Assembly (NCBI GenBank): GCA_020161935.1
Contig: JAIUNI010000001.1
Coordinates: 744,001 to 808,000, forward strand
Reading direction: 5' to 3'
DNA: 64,000 nt
Source: Chloroflexota bacterium
GTDB lineage: Bacteria > Chloroflexota > Anaerolineae > Aggregatilineales > Phototrophicaceae
In this document: positions 17,397-26,701 of the stretch, one piece after another
How positions within the stretch are numbered: the first letter of the stretch is position 1
How the letters are laid out: each line of letters begins with the position of its first letter
Made by a program: the position numbers and the translations under genes
Notes under the pieces: generated by a model
Told to the model about the DNA's origin: nothing
Database searches by the model: none
The model's input: the letters and a program-made list of their open reading frames with translations, nothing else

Positions 17397-18443
17397 TTAA
17401 TCGGCAGCGGAGAAGAGGTTCGCGCCCTCAAGCGGGATGCTGATGTAGAAGGTGCTGCCTTTGCCTTCTTCACTCTCGACCCACGCATTACCGCCGTGAC
17501 GGCGAGCGACACTGCGAACGATGAACAGGCCCAGCCCCGTGCCTTTAATCCGCTTGAATTCGGGCCGGTGAATGCGGGAGTGCCGTTCAAAAAGCTGCGC
17601 CTGATTTTGCGGGCTAATTCCCAAGCCGCTGTCTTGTACCGCGACAATGATCAGGTTTTCACTGCGGACGACCGAGACCTGAATGCTGCCGCCGTCCGGT
17701 GTGTATTTGATGGCGTTATCGACCAAATTGGTCATCGCGCGTTGGAGCATGGTTTCATCGGCGTTGATAATCGGTAGCTGCTCGTCTACCTTGAGGTTGA
17801 CCTGTAACGTCTTTTCGGCAGGAACAAGATGGTTATCTACAATTTTACGGGCGATTTGCCCCAAGTCGGTGGGAATACGCATGACTTGATAAGTACCGGA
17901 CTCCGGGTCATAGCGACCAGCATCTTGGACATTTTCGACCAGTGCCGTCATCTGCGCCACACCGGAAAGGATCTTCGTCACAAAATACTTTTGCTTGTCA
18001 TTGAGTTCACCCACTGACTCCATTAAGCCAGCGAAGCCTTGAATAGCCGTCAACGGCGAGCGTAGGTCATGCAGTACAAAGCGCATCGACTCGCTCTGGT
18101 TGTGGTTCAAGCGGGTGTAATGGGTGACATCCTGTAGTTCGAGTGTCCAACCGTGAGGCGCGGCTTCGATCAGCGGCTTAAACACGCGATCCGCATATTT
18201 CCACTCGTTGATTTGTGCTGCTCCACGGGCGAAATCTTCCAGTTCAGTATCTTGCACCAGCTCGGTAAGACTGGCTGCGGTAATCCCCGTTTCAGCGCTT
18301 AAATCCGCCAGACTCGCAAACGCACTGTTGAAGCCAATCACCTGAAACGCCGTATTCAGAAGGATGATCGGGGACTTTAGGCTGTCAAGAATCGTAATGA
18401 GATTGTTCGTATCTTGAAGGTCATTTTCCGAAAGTGTTTTCAC
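17397..18443 (-). CDS. PAS-type sensor histidine kinase, apparently cytoplasmic
   Basis: A 348-aa sensor kinase without membrane segments. Residues about 15-110 look like a PAS domain (ILDSLKSPIILLNTAFQVIGFN), which normally binds a small ligand or cofactor. HisKA follows with phospho-acceptor His125 in RFVLHDLRSPLTAIQGF. The HATPase domain contains the N box NLVDNAIKYTPDGG, G1 QDSGLGISP and G2 GTGLGLFIVRSVARRHGG. All catalytic boxes look intact. No response regulator is adjacent, so the partner is elsewhere (a single-domain receiver lies at 57.9 kb, but a link is speculative). It starts at ATG 18443, 121 bases below udk and 68 bases above mutL. Confidence 0.88.
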   Translation of the reverse strand: MKTLSENDLQDTNNLITILDSLKSPIILLNTAFQVIGFNSAFASLADLSAETGITAASLTELVQDTELEDFARGAAQINEWKYADRVFKPLIEAAPHGWTLELQDVTHYTRLNHNQSESMRFVLHDLRSPLTAIQGFAGLMESVGELNDKQKYFVTKILSGVAQMTALVENVQDAGRYDPESGTYQVMRIPTDLGQIARKIVDNHLVPAEKTLQVNLKVDEQLPIINADETMLQRAMTNLVDNAIKYTPDGGSIQVSVVRSENLIIVAVQDSGLGISPQNQAQLFERHSRIHRPEFKRIKGTGLGLFIVRSVARRHGGNAWVESEEGKGSTFYISIPLEGANLFSAAD

Positions 18444-18564
18444 TGATGTTGTCTCGGTTCTGAGAATGAAAGAACGGCAGAAATAAATGCTTAATGTACT
18501 TATTTCATTATATTAGTGTTTATGGAATGAGATCAAGTTTCTGATGGATATATGCTCTCAAATA

Positions 18565-19209
18565 TTAGGTTGTCTTGCCGTTTTCCATGTCGGTGAGCAT
18601 CGTTCGCACACGGTCTGCAACCATCGCGATGGCAACCTGATTATAACCACCTTCGGGGATGATGACATCGGCATAGCGGCGGCTGGGTTCGACGAATTGC
18701 AGGTGCATTGGGCGAACTGTCGTCAGATATTGGTTGATGACGGACTCAATCGTGCGGCCTCGCTCGACAATATCGCGTTGTAGACGACGTATGAAGCGGA
18801 TGTCCGCATCAATATCGACAAAGATTTTGATATCAAATAAGTCGCGCAGAGCCGCTTCCACGAAAAGCAGAATGCCCTCGATCAAGATGATGGGCTGCGG
18901 TTGAACCAGTTGGGTTTCGTCAGTACGGCGGTAGTTTGTGAAGTCGTAAACCGGGATGCTGGCTGGCTGCCACTGTTGAAGTTGTTTGATGTGGTCAATC
19001 ATCAAGAGGGTATCCAGCGCATCAGGATGATCGAAATTCCGCACGTTGGCTTGAATGAAGGGAACGGCATCCAAGTTTTTGTAGTAGGCATCATGCGGGA
19101 TATAAGCAATTCGATTGCTGCCAACCCGTTCTAATATTGCGTTGGAGATGGTGGTTTTGCCAGCGCCGGTACCGCCTACAACTGCAATCGTAATCGGCTT
19201 TGCTTGCAT
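18565..19209 (-). CDS. udk: Uridine kinase
   Basis: A 214-aa nucleoside kinase that converts uridine or cytidine to the 5'-monophosphate in pyrimidine salvage. Residues 12-20 are the P-loop GGTGAGKTT. The substrate region includes HDAYYKNLD and FDHPDAL, and YDFTNYRRTDET is the family lid/base-recognition stretch. The second signature IILIEGILLFVEAALRDLFD, then DIDADIRFIRRLQRDIVERG, completes the udk pattern. Length is typical (about 210 aa). It is transcribed towards the histidine kinase and lies just after tRNA-Thr on the same strand. Confidence 0.95.
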   Translation of the reverse strand: MQAKPITIAVVGGTGAGKTTISNAILERVGSNRIAYIPHDAYYKNLDAVPFIQANVRNFDHPDALDTLLMIDHIKQLQQWQPASIPVYDFTNYRRTDETQLVQPQPIILIEGILLFVEAALRDLFDIKIFVDIDADIRFIRRLQRDIVERGRTIESVINQYLTTVRPMHLQFVEPSRRYADVIIPEGGYNQVAIAMVADRVRTMLTDMENGKTT

Positions 19210-19272
19210 GGTTTGCCTCGTGTAGAAAGGGAATGCCCGCAGCTATTGGTTAAACAGTGCGGGCAAAATGAG

Positions 19273-19344
19273 AGCCACCTGTGGGATTTGAACCCACAAC
19301 CTACCGCTTACGAAGCGGTTGCTCTACCGTTGAGCTAAGGTGGC
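19273..19344 (-). tRNA. tRNA-Thr (anticodon CGT)
   Basis: A full cloverleaf is on the minus strand. The acceptor is GCCACCT with AGGTGGC (19338-19344 and 19274-19280 on the plus strand). The D arm contains AGCTCAACGGTAGAGC. The anticodon stem ACCGC/GCGGT encloses the loop TTCGTAA, giving anticodon CGT. The T arm is GTGGG-TTCAAAT-CCCAC. CCA is not encoded. It lies between purH and udk, both on the same strand. Confidence 0.95.
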
Positions 19345-19401
19345 GCTCCTGTCATTATAGCAGAGCCGATTCTCCACTCGCAAGACTCGATTAGGCGTGT
19401 T

Positions 19402-20940
19402 TTAGTGACGGAAGTGACGGACACTGGTAAAGATCATGGCGATGTTGGATTTATTCGCCGCTTCAATCACTTCTTTGTCACGAATAGAACCACCGGGTTG
19501 GATAATGGCGGTAATACCCGCTTCTGCCGCCACTTCGACCCCATCTGCAAACGGGAAGTAAGCGTCAGAGGCGAGTACACTTCCCTTCGCCAGTTCACCG
19601 GCTTTCGTTACCGCCAGTTTCACCGAGTCGACACGGCTGGAAAGCCCACCACCGATGCCGACCGTCCGGTTGGGCAGGGCAAGCACAATCGCGTTGGACT
19701 TGACGTGTTGTACGGCTTTCCACGCGAATTGAAGGGCATCACGCTCCTCATTCGTGGGCGGGCGTGCGCTGGTGATTTGCAAGACAGTTCCGGCGGGGTC
19801 GCCCATATCAACTGTTTGCGCCAGCCAACCACCCTGTACCGCGCGGACTTCGAGGTCGTTGCCACTGTAGGGAGTAGGGATTTGCAGGAGGCGGCAGTTC
19901 TTACGCTTATTGGCAAACTCGGTTTGCGCGGCAGGGGAGAACGCGGGCGCTGCAATCGCCTCGACAAAAAGTGATCCGAGGGTGTTGAGGAAATCGACAT
20001 CCACAATCCGGTTGACGGCAATCACCCCCCCGAACGCCGAAACCGGGTCAGAAGCTAGTGCATTCGGGAACGCAGCCTCAATCGTTCCACCAATGGCAAT
20101 ACCGCAGGGGTTCAAGTGTTTGACGATAACAACCGCCGGTTCCGAGAAGCTGCTCGCAGCACGCCATGCGGCATCCAAATCCAGAATATTGTTGTATGAA
20201 AGCTGTTTCCCACCGAGTACAGTGCCACCCAGCGGGCCGGACTTATTGGAACGGCTGTAATAGGCGGCGGTTTGGTGGGGATTTTCGCCGTAACGCAAAC
20301 TTTCGACGCGCTGCATACCAATCGAAAGGTGCTGCGGCAGGTCGGTGCTGAGGAGGCTGGGTACCTGATCCTGCGACAAGAAAGCATGAATCGCGGTGTC
20401 GTAATCACGGGTATGGGCATAGGCTTTGACGGCGAGCTTGCGGCGGGTGGCAAGGTCAACCTCACCGGAGGCTTTCAATTCAGCAGAAATTTTCGCGTAG
20501 TCAGAAACATCACAGACCACGATCACATGAAAGAAGTTCTTCGCAGCGGCACGAAGCAGAGTCACTCCACCAATATCAATTTCCTCAATCGCATCTTGGA
20601 GCGTTATTCCAGTCTGTGCAACCGTATCTTGGAACGGATACAAATTACAAACCACCATGTTAATCGGTGCGTAGCCATACTGTTGAAGGCTATCCAAATC
20701 TTCTACTTTATCCCGTGCCAAAATACCCGCATGGATAGCAGGATGGAGGGTCTTTACACGCCCACCCAAAAGCTCACGCACACCTGTAACCTGCTCAACC
20801 GAAGTGACTGGCAGCCCAGCCGCACGAAGGGCTGACTCCGTACCGCCACTTGCAACCAAGTCCCAACCGTGGTCGATCAATGTGGTCGCAAACGTAATTA
20901 GGTTCGTCTTGTCATAGACACTCAGTAATGCGCGGGGCAT
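19402..20940 (-). CDS. purH: Bifunctional AICAR transformylase / IMP cyclohydrolase
   Basis: A 512-aa cytoplasmic enzyme for the last two steps of IMP synthesis. The N-terminal IMP cyclohydrolase (MGS-like) part shows SVYDKTNLITFATTLIDHGW, VASGGTESALRAAGLPV, GVRELLGGRVKTLHPAIHAG and CNLYPFQDTV. The transformylase part has RYGENPHQTAAYY, the catalytic VKHLNPCGIAIG with the Lys-His pair, SAFGGVIAVN and a C-terminal end GGSIRDKEVIEAANKSNIAM-type stretch. Length and order match the family. ATG 20940 opens the reading frame. The gene is not in a pur cluster; the neighbours are tRNA-Thr and the carbamoyltransferase locus. Confidence 0.97.
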   Translation of the reverse strand: MPRALLSVYDKTNLITFATTLIDHGWDLVASGGTESALRAAGLPVTSVEQVTGVRELLGGRVKTLHPAIHAGILARDKVEDLDSLQQYGYAPINMVVCNLYPFQDTVAQTGITLQDAIEEIDIGGVTLLRAAAKNFFHVIVVCDVSDYAKISAELKASGEVDLATRRKLAVKAYAHTRDYDTAIHAFLSQDQVPSLLSTDLPQHLSIGMQRVESLRYGENPHQTAAYYSRSNKSGPLGGTVLGGKQLSYNNILDLDAAWRAASSFSEPAVVIVKHLNPCGIAIGGTIEAAFPNALASDPVSAFGGVIAVNRIVDVDFLNTLGSLFVEAIAAPAFSPAAQTEFANKRKNCRLLQIPTPYSGNDLEVRAVQGGWLAQTVDMGDPAGTVLQITSARPPTNEERDALQFAWKAVQHVKSNAIVLALPNRTVGIGGGLSSRVDSVKLAVTKAGELAKGSVLASDAYFPFADGVEVAAEAGITAIIQPGGSIRDKEVIEAANKSNIAMIFTSVRHFRH

Positions 20941-21007
20941 CGTTTGCCATCATCCTTTATTTTGTTGTATATACATACAGATCGGTAAAAGTATTATTTT
21001 GAAAAGA

Positions 21008-21039
21008 AAACGCCCACGATTTTTCGACCGCAGGCGTTT
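21008..21039 (-). terminator. Probable terminator of the carbamoyltransferase operon
   Basis: AAACGCC (21008-21014) pairs with GGCGTTT (21033-21039) across an 18-base loop that can form a small inner stem. On the minus strand it is followed by TCTTTTC. It lies just past the 115-aa gene at 21044. Confidence 0.6.
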
Positions 21040-21043
21040 ATTT

Positions 21044-21391
21044 TTAAAGACCGGACGTTTTTGCGTCTTCTTGCGTCCATAAATGGTCGTCAATTTGAAC
21101 ACCGACACGTGCCGAGCGCTCAACAACGCCGTAGCCCAGCAGCATGACAAAGGCTACTGCTAAGAATGTCAGCGCAAGCGGAATACCAAACCGCAGCGGC
21201 CCAACCAAAAACGTACCCAACAGCGCGGCAGGAGCGACTCCAATATAGGCCAGAACCCCTAAATAGTGGAATATCTCACCCAGCGTACCGCCGTAAATCT
21301 GCTGCTTCTTCTTTGATAGGCGGGTCGCAGGGAAGCTACCCGCAATCGAAATGACCAGCACAATTACAATGACCCATGTTGACCGATCCAT
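21044..21391 (-). CDS. Small integral membrane protein in carbamoyltransferase operon
   Basis: A 115-aa protein with three hydrophobic segments (about 6-23, 41-62 and 68-90) and a charged C-terminal tail ending VQIDDHLWTQEDAKTSGL. No catalytic residues stand out and I do not recognise the family. It follows the 56-aa gene by 9 bases and the carbamoyltransferase by about 190, all on one strand, so it should be the last gene of that operon. It may help place the carbamoylated product at the membrane; that is inference from context only. Confidence 0.7.
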   Translation of the reverse strand: MDRSTWVIVIVLVISIAGSFPATRLSKKKQQIYGGTLGEIFHYLGVLAYIGVAPAALLGTFLVGPLRFGIPLALTFLAVAFVMLLGYGVVERSARVGVQIDDHLWTQEDAKTSGL

Positions 21392-21400
21392 AGTTCACCT

Positions 21401-21571
21401 CTAATGCAGTGTGTAGATGAACGGCTGTAGGGCAGGGTTGCTACCAAGAATGATAAAGATCGCTACGACGATCAGGGCAACAATCATCGGGATAAGCCAG
21501 TACAACTTACGCCGCCACAAGAAGCCCAGCAATTCACCCAAAACCCCCATACGGGACAAAAGATCGCGCAT
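21401..21571 (-). CDS. 56-aa membrane peptide, DUF5989-like
   Basis: A very small gene between the carbamoyltransferase and the 115-aa membrane protein. It starts at ATG 21571 with GAGGA 7-11 bases upstream and stops at TAG 21401. The peptide begins MRDLLSRMGVLGELLGFLWR, followed by a basic RRK and one membrane helix (about 25-44, WLIPMIVALIVVAIFIILG), and ends near NPALQPFIYTLH. Size, the ELLGFLWRRKLYWL-type amphipathic N-terminus and location next to a NodU/CmcH carbamoyltransferase match the DUF5989 family as I recall it. It is only 9 bases below the carbamoyltransferase stop, so it is translated from the same message. It is easily missed by gene finders. Confidence 0.75.
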   Translation of the reverse strand: MRDLLSRMGVLGELLGFLWRRKLYWLIPMIVALIVVAIFIILGSNPALQPFIYTLH

Positions 21572-21580
21572 TAGATTCCT

Positions 21581-23374
21581 CTACTTCGGTTTGCGAACCA
21601 GAAACGTATTCAGAACGAGATAGTCAATATCGCTGTTTTGGAAGGTGTTCCACGCATCACGCGGCGAGGTGACAATCGGTTCACCACGCAGGTTAAATGA
21701 TGTGTTCAAGATTACCGGTACGCCCGTTATCTGATCAAAACGCTCAATCACGCCGTAGTAACGGGGGTTTGTTTCGCGCTCAATCGTTTGCAAGCGGCCC
21801 GTACCCTGATGGCAGACAGCCTGGATGCTGTCCTGTTTATCGGCCTTGATGGGCGCAACCATCAGCATATAACGCGGCGCTTCGTGGATCTCCACACCCG
21901 GATAATCAAAATACTCGGCTGCGCGGTCACGCAGGATTACCGGCGCGAAGGGACGGAACGGCTCACGAAACTTGATTTTCGTGTTCACCACTTCCTTCAT
22001 CTTGTCGGTACGCGGGTCGGCTAAGATGCTGCGGTTGCCCAGCGCACGCGGCCCCCACTCAAAGCGCCCTTGGAAGAAGCCGACCACTTTTTCTTGCGTC
22101 AAGCCTTCTGCCACAGCGTCGAGCAGCTTGCTTTCGTCGTTGTCGAATGACTCAATCTTCGCGCCTTTGCTGACAAGAAAGTCGCGGCACTCGCCATCCG
22201 TGTAACCTTGCCCCCAATAGGCGTGGGGCATCACCCAATTACGCGGCTTGCCCAGCGCGACATGGTACGCCCACAGCGCGGCACCCAGCGCACCACCATC
22301 ATCACCGGCGGCGGGTTGAATATAGATTTCGTCAAAGGGGGTTTCGTTGAGGATGCGGTAATTGGCTTTGGTGTTCAGCGCCACACCACCGGCCATCACC
22401 AGCTTGCTCATGCCGGTTTTCTTGTGCAGGTAGTTGGCAATATTAATTAGCGCTTCTTCGGTTACGACCTGAATGCTGGCGGCAATATCCGCGAAGCGCT
22501 GGTTCTCGTCCATCGCCATTTTTTCGGCGCTGCGTTCGGGGTTCGTCACCGCTGTGAAGAAATCACCCTCGGCAGGGCGGGGCGGGCCAAACAGATCAAT
22601 AAACTTCTGGTTGTAGCTATCGGTCGCCGAATAGTGATAGCTGAAGTAATCCATGTTGAGCTGAAAGCTGCCATCCTGCGGGCTGAACTGGATGAGCTTC
22701 TTAACTTTATCCACGTAACGCGGCTGCCCATAAGGAGCCATACCCATTACCTTGTACTCGCCGTTATTCACCCGAAAGCCGAGATAAGCGGTGAAGGCCG
22801 AGTAAAGCAGACCCAACGAGTGCGGGAAGCGCTGCTCTTGGAACAGGTTAATGTTGTTGCTGCCTTCCGTATCGGTTTCCCACCGGCTGGTCGCTTGCCC
22901 GACCGTTGTGGTCGTCCACTCGCCTACACCATCGACCGTCATCACTGCCGCCTCTTTGAAAGGGCTGGCGAAGAAGGCGCTGGCGGCGTGGCTCATGTGG
23001 TGGTCGCAGAACAGCACACGGTCGTACTTGACCCCCACCTCATTCTGGATGATGGTTTTAATCCACAGCTTGTCCTTCAGCCAATTCACCATCGCGTCAC
23101 GCCAAACGCTAGCGGACTTGGGGAACGCGCCGAGGGTCGTCAGCAGAATGCGCTCAAACTTCACCAGTGGCTTCTCGTAGAAGACCACATAATCGACATC
23201 TTTGCCATTAATCCCCGCTTGGGCAAGGCAAAATTCGATAGCTTGTTTCGGGAAGCTGTTATCGTGTTTCTTGCGAGAGAAGCGCTCTTCCATCGCCGCT
23301 GCGACGAGATGCCCATCTTTGAGGAGTGCTACAGCGGAGTCATGATAAAAACACGCGATACCCAATATATACAT
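21581..23374 (-). CDS. NodU/CmcH-family carbamoyltransferase
   Basis: A 597-aa enzyme that transfers a carbamoyl group from carbamoyl phosphate, through carbamoyl-AMP, to a hydroxyl on a sugar, lipid or natural product. The N-terminal kinase-like domain opens MYILGIACFYHDSAVALLKD with AMEERFSRKKHDNSFP; the metal-binding histidines lie in DHHMSHAASAFFASP (residues 125-138). Later family markers are NNGEYKVMGMAPYG, GGVALNTKANYRIL, PAAGDDGGALGAALWA, FQGRFEWGPRALGNRSILAD and FNLRGEPIVTSPRDA. All regions look intact. The acceptor is unknown. It is flanked on the same strand by tiny membrane proteins (23381 upstream, 21401 and 21044 downstream), an arrangement seen for carbamoyltransferases in many bacterial glycan or lipid loci. 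Confidence 0.93.
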   Translation of the reverse strand: MYILGIACFYHDSAVALLKDGHLVAAAMEERFSRKKHDNSFPKQAIEFCLAQAGINGKDVDYVVFYEKPLVKFERILLTTLGAFPKSASVWRDAMVNWLKDKLWIKTIIQNEVGVKYDRVLFCDHHMSHAASAFFASPFKEAAVMTVDGVGEWTTTTVGQATSRWETDTEGSNNINLFQEQRFPHSLGLLYSAFTAYLGFRVNNGEYKVMGMAPYGQPRYVDKVKKLIQFSPQDGSFQLNMDYFSYHYSATDSYNQKFIDLFGPPRPAEGDFFTAVTNPERSAEKMAMDENQRFADIAASIQVVTEEALINIANYLHKKTGMSKLVMAGGVALNTKANYRILNETPFDEIYIQPAAGDDGGALGAALWAYHVALGKPRNWVMPHAYWGQGYTDGECRDFLVSKGAKIESFDNDESKLLDAVAEGLTQEKVVGFFQGRFEWGPRALGNRSILADPRTDKMKEVVNTKIKFREPFRPFAPVILRDRAAEYFDYPGVEIHEAPRYMLMVAPIKADKQDSIQAVCHQGTGRLQTIERETNPRYYGVIERFDQITGVPVILNTSFNLRGEPIVTSPRDAWNTFQNSDIDYLVLNTFLVRKPK

Positions 23375-23380
23375 TGTGAA

Positions 23381-23605
23381 TTAACCCTGCCGTCGTGCCA
23401 GATCAATATCGGAGGATACCGGTTCGCGTTCAAGCCACGCAACAGTTTCTTGTTCGTCGGATTTGTTGGAAAAACGCGCGATCAACCCGAAAGGGATCAA
23501 GATCGTGTAGTAAAAACCAATTGCGATTAAGCTGGCCTCAAAGTCACCGATAATACCGGCGATGACCTTGAAGCGTGACCAGACGAGATCCAATACCTCT
23601 CTCAA
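23381..23605 (-). CDS. Small SxtJ-like membrane protein
   Basis: A 74-aa protein upstream of the carbamoyltransferase, separated by only 6 bases. The TTG start at 23605 is preferred because AAGGAG lies 10-15 bases upstream; an ATG at 23650 would give 89 aa. It has a short N-terminal amphipathic helix (LREVLDLVWSRFKVIAGII), one membrane helix (about 19-39, ASLIAIGFYYTILIPFGLIA) and a polar tail with SNKSDEQETVAWLER. The end of the helix and the tail resemble the C-terminal half of SxtJ-type membrane proteins that accompany carbamoyltransferases; this is a recollection from family patterns, not a search. It would be the first gene of the operon. Confidence 0.6.
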   Translation of the reverse strand: MREVLDLVWSRFKVIAGIIGDFEASLIAIGFYYTILIPFGLIARFSNKSDEQETVAWLEREPVSSDIDLARRQG

Positions 23606-23757
23606 AGGGGTTTGCTCCTTTATGCAAGGCTGCGCGATGGGCTGCATCATAGCATATTCGCAAATTAACTTCCAGAATCGAGTGACTTGGGTTGCCGTAA
23701 TCGGGGACAAATCGGTACAATAGAGCGAATGGTGTTTCTTAATCAGGACGAGATACA

Positions 23758-24066
23758 ATGAGCCTAGATCAAACCTTACGCGCACAGCGGGATGCCAAAG
23801 CTATTCCGCACTTGGAACAATATGCCCCGGTGTGGATTGTGGACGAGAAGATTATTCCAGAAGATGAGGCGTTGCAGTTTAACGTGATGTTCCAGCACCC
23901 GCTCTATGGCTGGGTGAACCGCCGCTACCGTTACGACGGCTTCAACGATGTGCTATATCACAAAGGGCAGACGTTGATGAACGAAGGTGACATCCTCGGT
24001 GTGCAGGAACAAGACCCCTATATTGCCGTGACGGTTGCCGACATCCCCAATTCATACGGCGGCTAG
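23758..24066 (+). CDS. Hypothetical 102-aa protein
   Basis: A short cytoplasmic protein, divergent from the carbamoyltransferase operon and ending at a strong terminator. No signal peptide, membrane helix or known motif is visible. The C-terminal part (GWVNRRYRYDGFNDVLYHKG, then DPYIAVTVADIPN) looks like a small beta-rich fold. The composition is ordinary and coding-like, the frame uses its own ATG, and a perfect bidirectional terminator immediately follows, which supports it being real. Function unknown. Confidence 0.65.
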   Translation: MSLDQTLRAQRDAKAIPHLEQYAPVWIVDEKIIPEDEALQFNVMFQHPLYGWVNRRYRYDGFNDVLYHKGQTLMNEGDILGVQEQDPYIAVTVADIPNSYGG

Positions 24067-24086
24067 TTTCCAACTTGAGCATAAAT

Positions 24087-24129
24087 AAAAACGCCCGTGT
24101 CACAGCTTATCGGTGACACGGGCGTTTTT
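24087..24129. terminator. Strong bidirectional terminator
   Basis: ACGCCCGTGTCAC (24091-24103) pairs perfectly with GTGACACGGGCGT (24113-24125), with an A-run before and a T-run after, between the convergent genes at 23758 and 24145. Confidence 0.92.
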
Positions 24130-24144
24130 GATAGTGAGATTGGT

Positions 24145-25167
24145 TTAGTTGGCAGTTTTCTCAGCCGTCAGCATAAATACCTTCGTTTCCTGCCCACCCA
24201 TGCGGAACTTGTAAATCTCATTCCCGCGTAGGAAGTCAAACACCTTATAGCCGTTTTCGATGGCGGTGCGGATATTGTGCGCGAGCAGAATAATCCCCGC
24301 GCTGAGATGCCCGTACTTGTCGGGCAGCAGACCGGAGTTATACACCTGCACACTGTCACCATACAGGAAGTTAAGATACGAGGCGCTCGGTTCACCATCG
24401 ACCGTGAGGAAACTCAGTTGCAGCCAACCCTTTTCATGTATCAACGGCACGACGGCTTTGAAGAACGCCATATTTTGAGGGTCTTCAAGGAACTTCGCTT
24501 TATCATATTGGGAAGCGCCCATCAGATGCAGGAACTTCTGCATTTCCTCTTGTAAGTTGTGGTTTTCGTTCACGATATACCAATCAATTTTCTCGGTTGC
24601 CCCTTCAGCGCGGCGCAGCTTACGTCGCAGTTCGTGCCGCTGCTTCTTATCGAGCAGTTCGAAGTACTGTTCCCATTCGTCTGGCAGCTGGATCACGGGG
24701 CAGACTTCTTGCTGCGTCAGTTGGGCATTAAAGCCGTGCTGGTTGAGTATTGGAGCGAATTGTGTGTAAGTAGGGGAGGCTTCTGGAAGGTTACACAGGT
24801 TGATGAGGTCGAAGTGCGGTACATTCTGCTGGGCGAAGCTGGCGAGGGCTTCATAAACGTCACCTTGACAGTCTTTATCGACAATCACATCGAGATAATC
24901 GGTTACTTCCACACAGCCGATTGGACGCACGACACGACCATACTTTTCAGTCGAATCGATAAACCACGGAGCAAGTCCCACCAATTGGTTTGCTTCATTC
25001 CGGCAGGTAATGACCCACAGTTCGCCGGGGTGATACGCCGTCCACCAAGTCGATTGCCATTCCCATGTGCTAAAGATACGGTTAGACTCACTGCGCCCCA
25101 GCAGTTCATTCCATTCTGGCTGAAGCTCAGTAAATATTTCAGGTTGGTTATAAGCGGTTAACTTCAC
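24145..25167 (-). CDS. GNAT-fold acyltransferase (CelD/FemAB-like)
   Basis: A 340-aa cytoplasmic protein with the double-GNAT layout of the CelD/BcsL (Acetyltransf_6) group. Supporting stretches are FSTWEWQSTWWTAYHPGELW near residue 33, the basic linker DKKQRHELRRKLRRAEG (about 173-189), and the C-terminal core PSASYLNFLYGDSVQVYNSG, followed by GHLSAGIILLAHNIRTAIENGY and FDFLRGNEIYKFRMGG. These enzymes usually attach an acyl or aminoacyl group to polysaccharide or peptidoglycan precursors. The precise substrate is unknown. It is a single gene between two terminators, near the carbamoyltransferase locus, so a role in decorating a surface glycan is plausible but not shown. Confidence 0.82.
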   Translation of the reverse strand: MKLTAYNQPEIFTELQPEWNELLGRSESNRIFSTWEWQSTWWTAYHPGELWVITCRNEANQLVGLAPWFIDSTEKYGRVVRPIGCVEVTDYLDVIVDKDCQGDVYEALASFAQQNVPHFDLINLCNLPEASPTYTQFAPILNQHGFNAQLTQQEVCPVIQLPDEWEQYFELLDKKQRHELRRKLRRAEGATEKIDWYIVNENHNLQEEMQKFLHLMGASQYDKAKFLEDPQNMAFFKAVVPLIHEKGWLQLSFLTVDGEPSASYLNFLYGDSVQVYNSGLLPDKYGHLSAGIILLAHNIRTAIENGYKVFDFLRGNEIYKFRMGGQETKVFMLTAEKTAN

Positions 25168-25240
25168 AGGTATTCTAACCCTCTGCGTGTGTATAAAAAT
25201 TGAACCGAAAGAAGCATACCATATCTGGGGCGGGAAATAT

Positions 25241-25268
25241 AAAGCCGCCCTGATGTGTGGGCGGCTTT
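25241..25268 (-). terminator. Terminator after the ABC ATPase gene
   Basis: AAAGCCGCCC (25241-25250) pairs with GGGCGGCTTT (25259-25268) over an 8-base loop. It lies 26 bases below the stop of the ATPase gene at 25294 and before the acyltransferase start. Confidence 0.85.
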
Positions 25269-25293
25269 CTTGAGAACTTGGTGGCGCGTTTTC

Positions 25294-26433
<1,140 letters not shown>

Positions 26434-26701
26434 CTTACATCCTCCATATAGCTTGTTTAGGTAAGATCATTTTTAACAGACAATAATTTGTTGAATTTGC
26501 ACAAAGTTTTTGCTTTGCGTTTTATTCCACGTTTTGTCCTGATTATAACGAGTACTTTTGTTTTTGCAAAATATTGTGTCACCGGAAAATGAGGAAATTC
26601 GTCCCCTTTTACATTTTTATATGGACTTGATGATCGGTATCAAACTCTGACGAAATCGGGTAACATGAACAGAGGTTTATTCCAGCTAAGGACACAACAA
26701 T

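Noticed and set aside
22634..23530. 298-codon plus-strand frame opposite the carbamoyltransferase
   Set aside because: Overlaps an intact, motif-rich gene on the other strand and shows no protein-like features.
26500..26520. CAAAG-TTTTTG-CTTTG inverted repeat upstream of the ABC ATPase, as a possible sugar-regulator operator
   Set aside because: Arms of only five bases in AT-rich DNA; not distinguishable from chance.
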